Of a DNA stretch of 7,553 bases, positions 6,351 through 7,553 are shown in pieces (within the stretch, counting starts at the first letter, position 1; each line of letters begins with the position of its first letter). The notes beneath the pieces are model-generated. The model saw only the letters and a program-made list of their open reading frames with translations. It had not been told where the DNA came from and searched no databases. Origin of the DNA: JAVXAG01 sp040307645 (GTDB lineage Bacteria; Bacillota; Clostridia; Peptostreptococcales; Anaerovoracaceae); contig JAWRJF010000002.1 in assembly GCA_040307645.1 (NCBI GenBank), positions 1 to 7,553 of the forward strand, written 5' to 3'. The position numbers and the translations under genes were made by a program.

Positions 6351-7003
6351 TTTTTTAGGAAATCAATCTCCATTTGTTTTCTTCTATTTTCTGCTTGTAA
6401 TAATTTATTCTCAGCTTTTAATTTATCTACTTCAGACATTTCATCTACTGATTTTCTTTTGCCTCGTTTGTCTTGAAGAGCTACTATCCCATGGTTTTCA
6501 TATTTAGAAAACCACGAATATACCTGTTGATATGATACTTGGAAATACTGTGCAGTTTCAGCGTAATTATTTTGATGTTCTATACAGTATTTTACTATTT
6601 CTATTCGTTCTTCATAGGTTGTTTTACGTCCTTTAGTCATGATTGATACTCCTCCAGTTCCAGAAGATTTTAGTTCATCATGACTATTATACTTTAAAAT
6701 CCATTTCCTAAGTTGATAAGTTGATTTAATACCGTACTTTTTACATATATCCATTAGATATATATTATTTGATAGATAAACTTCTACTGCTGAAATTTTA
6801 AATTCTTTTGTATATTTAGCATTCTTAGAAGTTCCTAGTAATCCGTCTATACCTAGTGATTGATATATTTGAAGCCATTGCTTTACTGTAGACCAATCTA
6901 CATTAAGATCTTGAGCTATATGGTTCATTGAATCTTCGCCACGTAGATATTTTTTTACAACTTCAATTTTCACTAAACCCGGAATCTTACTTTTTCTTCC
7001 CAT
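6323..7003 (-). CDS. IS3-family OrfA, multi-HTH DNA-binding protein
   Basis: 226-residue OrfA that binds the element ends and supplies the N-terminal half of the OrfAB transposase. Three helix-turn-helix-like modules can be seen: about 1-55 (with NHIAQDLNVDWSTVKQWL), 65-110 (with DICKKYGIKSTYQLRKWI) and 125-175 (with ETAQYFQVSYQQVYSWFSKY). A leucine-zipper-like coiled coil follows at about 190-220. The zipper of IS3 OrfA proteins mediates dimerisation. It is longer than many OrfA proteins, mainly through the extra HTH module. AAGGAGGAG lies about 10 nt upstream of the ATG. The slip site for making OrfAB is at codons 216-218, eight codons before the stop. Confidence 0.92.
   Translation of the reverse strand: MGRKSKIPGLVKIEVVKKYLRGEDSMNHIAQDLNVDWSTVKQWLQIYQSLGIDGLLGTSKNAKYTKEFKISAVEVYLSNNIYLMDICKKYGIKSTYQLRKWILKYNSHDELKSSGTGGVSIMTKGRKTTYEERIEIVKYCIEHQNNYAETAQYFQVSYQQVYSWFSKYENHGIVALQDKRGKRKSVDEMSEVDKLKAENKLLQAENRRKQMEIDFLKKLEEIERGR
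6350..6356 (-). promoter_or_regulatory. A AAA AAA slippery heptamer for -1 ribosomal frameshifting
   Basis: On the minus strand the orfA frame reads CTA AAA AAA TTG, so the seven A form a canonical A-AAA-AAA slip site. Moving back one base leads directly into the orfB frame (next codon ATT at 6350), which stays open for 305 codons. This is the standard IS3-family mechanism for producing the active OrfAB transposase. Confidence 0.8.
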
Positions 7004-7072
7004 AAAAAGATGCTCCTCCTTGTCTTACACAGTTTTATTATTTTAACTGTCTACTACAAGGGGAGCATATCA

Positions 7073-7095
7073 GAGTTCCAGGATTTTTCTTTTTT
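7073..7095 (+). terminator. Right arm and T-tail of the split IS1634-type terminator
   Basis: GAGTTCCAGGATTTT (7073-7087) followed by TCTTTTTT. Its partner arm is at 5317-5331, and the IS3 element now separates the two. The first three bases GAG are also the IS3 target duplication. Confidence 0.75.
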
Positions 7096-7113
7096 ACAAC
7101 TGTCAAAGATGAG

Positions 7114-7184
7114 ATAATATCACATATTATTTTAATATACAATCTGAAAATTCAATACTTTTAAACATTAATTCTTTTTGCTCT
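7114..7184. repeat. 71-bp direct repeat, right copy
   Basis: Exact copy of 3357-3427, directly outside the right end of the IS1634-type element. It contains the last 18 codons and stop of the 28-codon ORF and, on the minus strand, a second copy of the TTGTAT-17-TATTAT candidate promoter (7142-7114). That copy would fire into the end of the IS1634-type element. Confidence 0.9.
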
Positions 7185-7213
7185 TTTGTTAGCTTTTCAA
7201 TATCTTTAATCAT
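7127..7213 (-). CDS. Small ORF, 28 codons, unknown function
   Basis: Starts MIKDIEKLTKEQKELMF, is highly charged and probably helical, and ends with one Cys (SDCILK). Its ribosome binding site is excellent (GGAGG at 7226-7222, 8 nt before the ATG), which argues that it is translated. It begins 20 nt after the VbhA-like gene, so the two are probably co-transcribed. Its 3' part lies in the 71-bp repeat. Before the IS insertion the stop was 71 nt from the PqqD-like gene of the RiPP operon. I do not recognise a family. It could be a true small protein or the degraded start of a longer gene. Confidence 0.5.
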   Translation of the reverse strand: MIKDIEKLTKEQKELMFKSIEFSDCILK

Positions 7214-7233
7214 CTTTTTTACCTCCATTTTTT

Positions 7234-7383
7234 TTATTTTTCATTTAAAAAACTTAATATATCTTGGTCTGTTATTTCCCCTTTATTCTCTTTTTCAACA
7301 AGTTCTAAAAATTCTTCTGTAGGCTCTATACCATCAACTTTAATTAATCCTAGCGCAAAATCCCAAGCCTTTGATTTTTCCAT
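7234..7383 (-). CDS. VbhA-like small antitoxin
   Basis: 49-residue acidic protein. The pattern A-x-x-x-x-x-x-x-x-V-D-G-I-E-P-T-E-E-x-x-x-L followed by KGEITDQDILSFL matches the layout of VbhA-type antitoxins: a helix, a G-x-x-x-(S/T)-E-E turn, then a 'G-E-I-(S/T)-x-x-(D/E)' helix. In characterised systems these proteins inhibit a Fic-domain AMP-transferase toxin encoded next to them. No Fic gene lies in the window. The gene downstream is only a 28-codon ORF and upstream is a group II intron. A GAGAG-type ribosome binding site lies about 9 nt before the ATG. It may therefore be an orphan antitoxin, or the family resemblance may hide a different role. The assignment is from memory of the family pattern. 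Confidence 0.65.
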   Translation of the reverse strand: MEKSKAWDFALGLIKVDGIEPTEEFLELVEKENKGEITDQDILSFLNEK

Positions 7384-7413
7384 ATTATCAATCTCTCTTT
7401 ATTGTTTAAACCA

Positions 7414-7553
7414 ATCGAGTAGGAGCTAAATAATTAATTTATTTAGCGTCCTCTCACACCACCGTACGTACCGTTCGGTATACGGCGGTTCAATAGAATT
7501 AACATTTAGATGTGTATATTTTAAGCAAAGACACTAATCCAGCCTTTTCAAGC
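7414..7553 (-). mobile_element. Group II intron 3' end (end of intron protein, domains V and VI), truncated by window edge
   Basis: On the minus strand the reading frame of the intron protein ends at 7499. A domain V-like hairpin follows (about 7489-7458), with arms ACCGCCGTA and TACGGTGGT, an inner TACC/GGTA stem and a 2-nt CG bulge on the 3' side. Then comes GTGAGAGGACG and a domain VI-like hairpin (7447-7425, GCTAAATAA pairing with TTATTTAGC). The intron ends with TCCTACTCGAT at 7414, a common bacterial group II 3' end. The 3' exon starts about 30 nt before the VbhA-like gene. The subclass is not certain from this part alone. Confidence 0.8.
7499..7553 (-). CDS. Group II intron-encoded protein, C-terminal 17 codons (partial)
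   Basis: The open frame reads LEKAGLVSLLKIYTSKC and then stops, entering from the right edge. A 'G-L-(I/V)-S-L' segment shortly before the end is usual for reverse transcriptase/maturases of group II introns. The stop lies just 9 nt before the domain V hairpin, where the protein gene in domain IV should end. Only the tail is visible, so activity cannot be judged. Confidence 0.6.
   Translation of the reverse strand, partial: LEKAGLVSLLKIYTSKC

Larger units (their letters stand above)
5348..7072 (-). mobile_element. IS3-family element (IS150-like), complete, nested in the IS1634-type element
   Basis: The ends are inverted repeats of about 40 bp (5348-5387 and 7033-7072). Both begin TGA and share a CCCCT block, an AGTAG/AGTAGACAG block and AATAATAAAA, with small indels. 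The element is flanked by a 3-bp direct repeat GAG (5345-5347 and 7073-7075), as expected for IS3. It is 1725 bp long and contains orfA and orfB on the minus strand, linked by an A7 slippery site. All parts look intact. The exact outer ends were chosen from the TGA termini and the GAG duplication. Confidence 0.85.
3428..7113 (+). mobile_element. IS1634-family insertion sequence, interrupted by an IS3-family element
   Basis: Boundaries are taken from the flanking 71-bp direct repeats. Inside them an inverted TCTTTGACAGTTG occurs at 3442-3454 and, reversed, at 7097-7109. The ends are not symmetrical: the left end has 15 extra bases (three CGGGT units) outside the inverted motif, the right end only ATGA(G). 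Removing the nested IS3 element and one GAG leaves about 1.96 kb, normal for this family. It carries one transposase gene on the plus strand, an upstream terminator-like hairpin and a split downstream terminator. The transposase frame is intact. Confidence 0.85.

Noticed and set aside
3357..7184. CRISPR array or phage attachment sites made by the 71-bp repeats
   Set aside because: There are only two copies, 3.7 kb apart, with no spacers, no integrase gene and no tRNA. A transposition target duplication explains them.

Overview
The window looks like an accessory region of a low-GC Gram-positive bacterium, most likely a member of the Clostridia. The DNA is very AT-rich, ribosome binding sites are strong GGAGG-type sites, codons end mostly in A or T, and the mobile elements (group II introns, an IS1634-type element, an IS3 element) are common in that class. 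No species can be named from the sequence alone.

Left part (minus strand, 3385 down to 134): a compact operon for a ribosomally made, post-translationally modified peptide (RiPP). Its order is: candidate promoter (3357-3385), a 97-residue PqqD-like peptide-recognition protein (3005-3298), a radical SAM/SPASM maturase (2014-3015, 11-nt overlap), a previously uncalled 53-codon precursor peptide with a CGGQC motif (1837-1998, ribosome binding site overlapping the maturase stop), a 17-bp perfect inverted repeat (1770-1821), an exporter-type ABC ATPase/permease (156-1751), and a terminator-like palindrome (134-171). The logic would be that the recognition protein binds the leader, the maturase crosslinks the Cys-containing core, and the ABC protein exports the product. 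No leader peptidase or immunity gene is seen.

Middle part (3428-7113): an IS1634-family element with a full-length DDE transposase (3576-5288). An IS3-family element (5348-7072, orfA/orfB with an A-AAA-AAA frameshift site) is nested inside it. The IS3 element has a 3-bp GAG target duplication and splits the transcription terminator of the host element. The IS1634 element is flanked by an exact 71-bp direct repeat (3357-3427 and 7114-7184), which fits the long target duplications known for the IS1634 type. The repeat carries the candidate promoter of the RiPP operon.

Right part (minus strand, 7553 down to 7127): the 3' end of a group II intron (end of its intron-encoded protein, domains V and VI), a 49-residue VbhA-like antitoxin gene and a 28-codon small ORF. 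Before the IS insertion these two small genes lay 71 nt upstream of the RiPP operon. At the left edge (1-133, minus strand) the 5' end of a group IIC-like intron begins directly after the terminator-like palindrome. The segment is thus bracketed by two group II introns in the same orientation.
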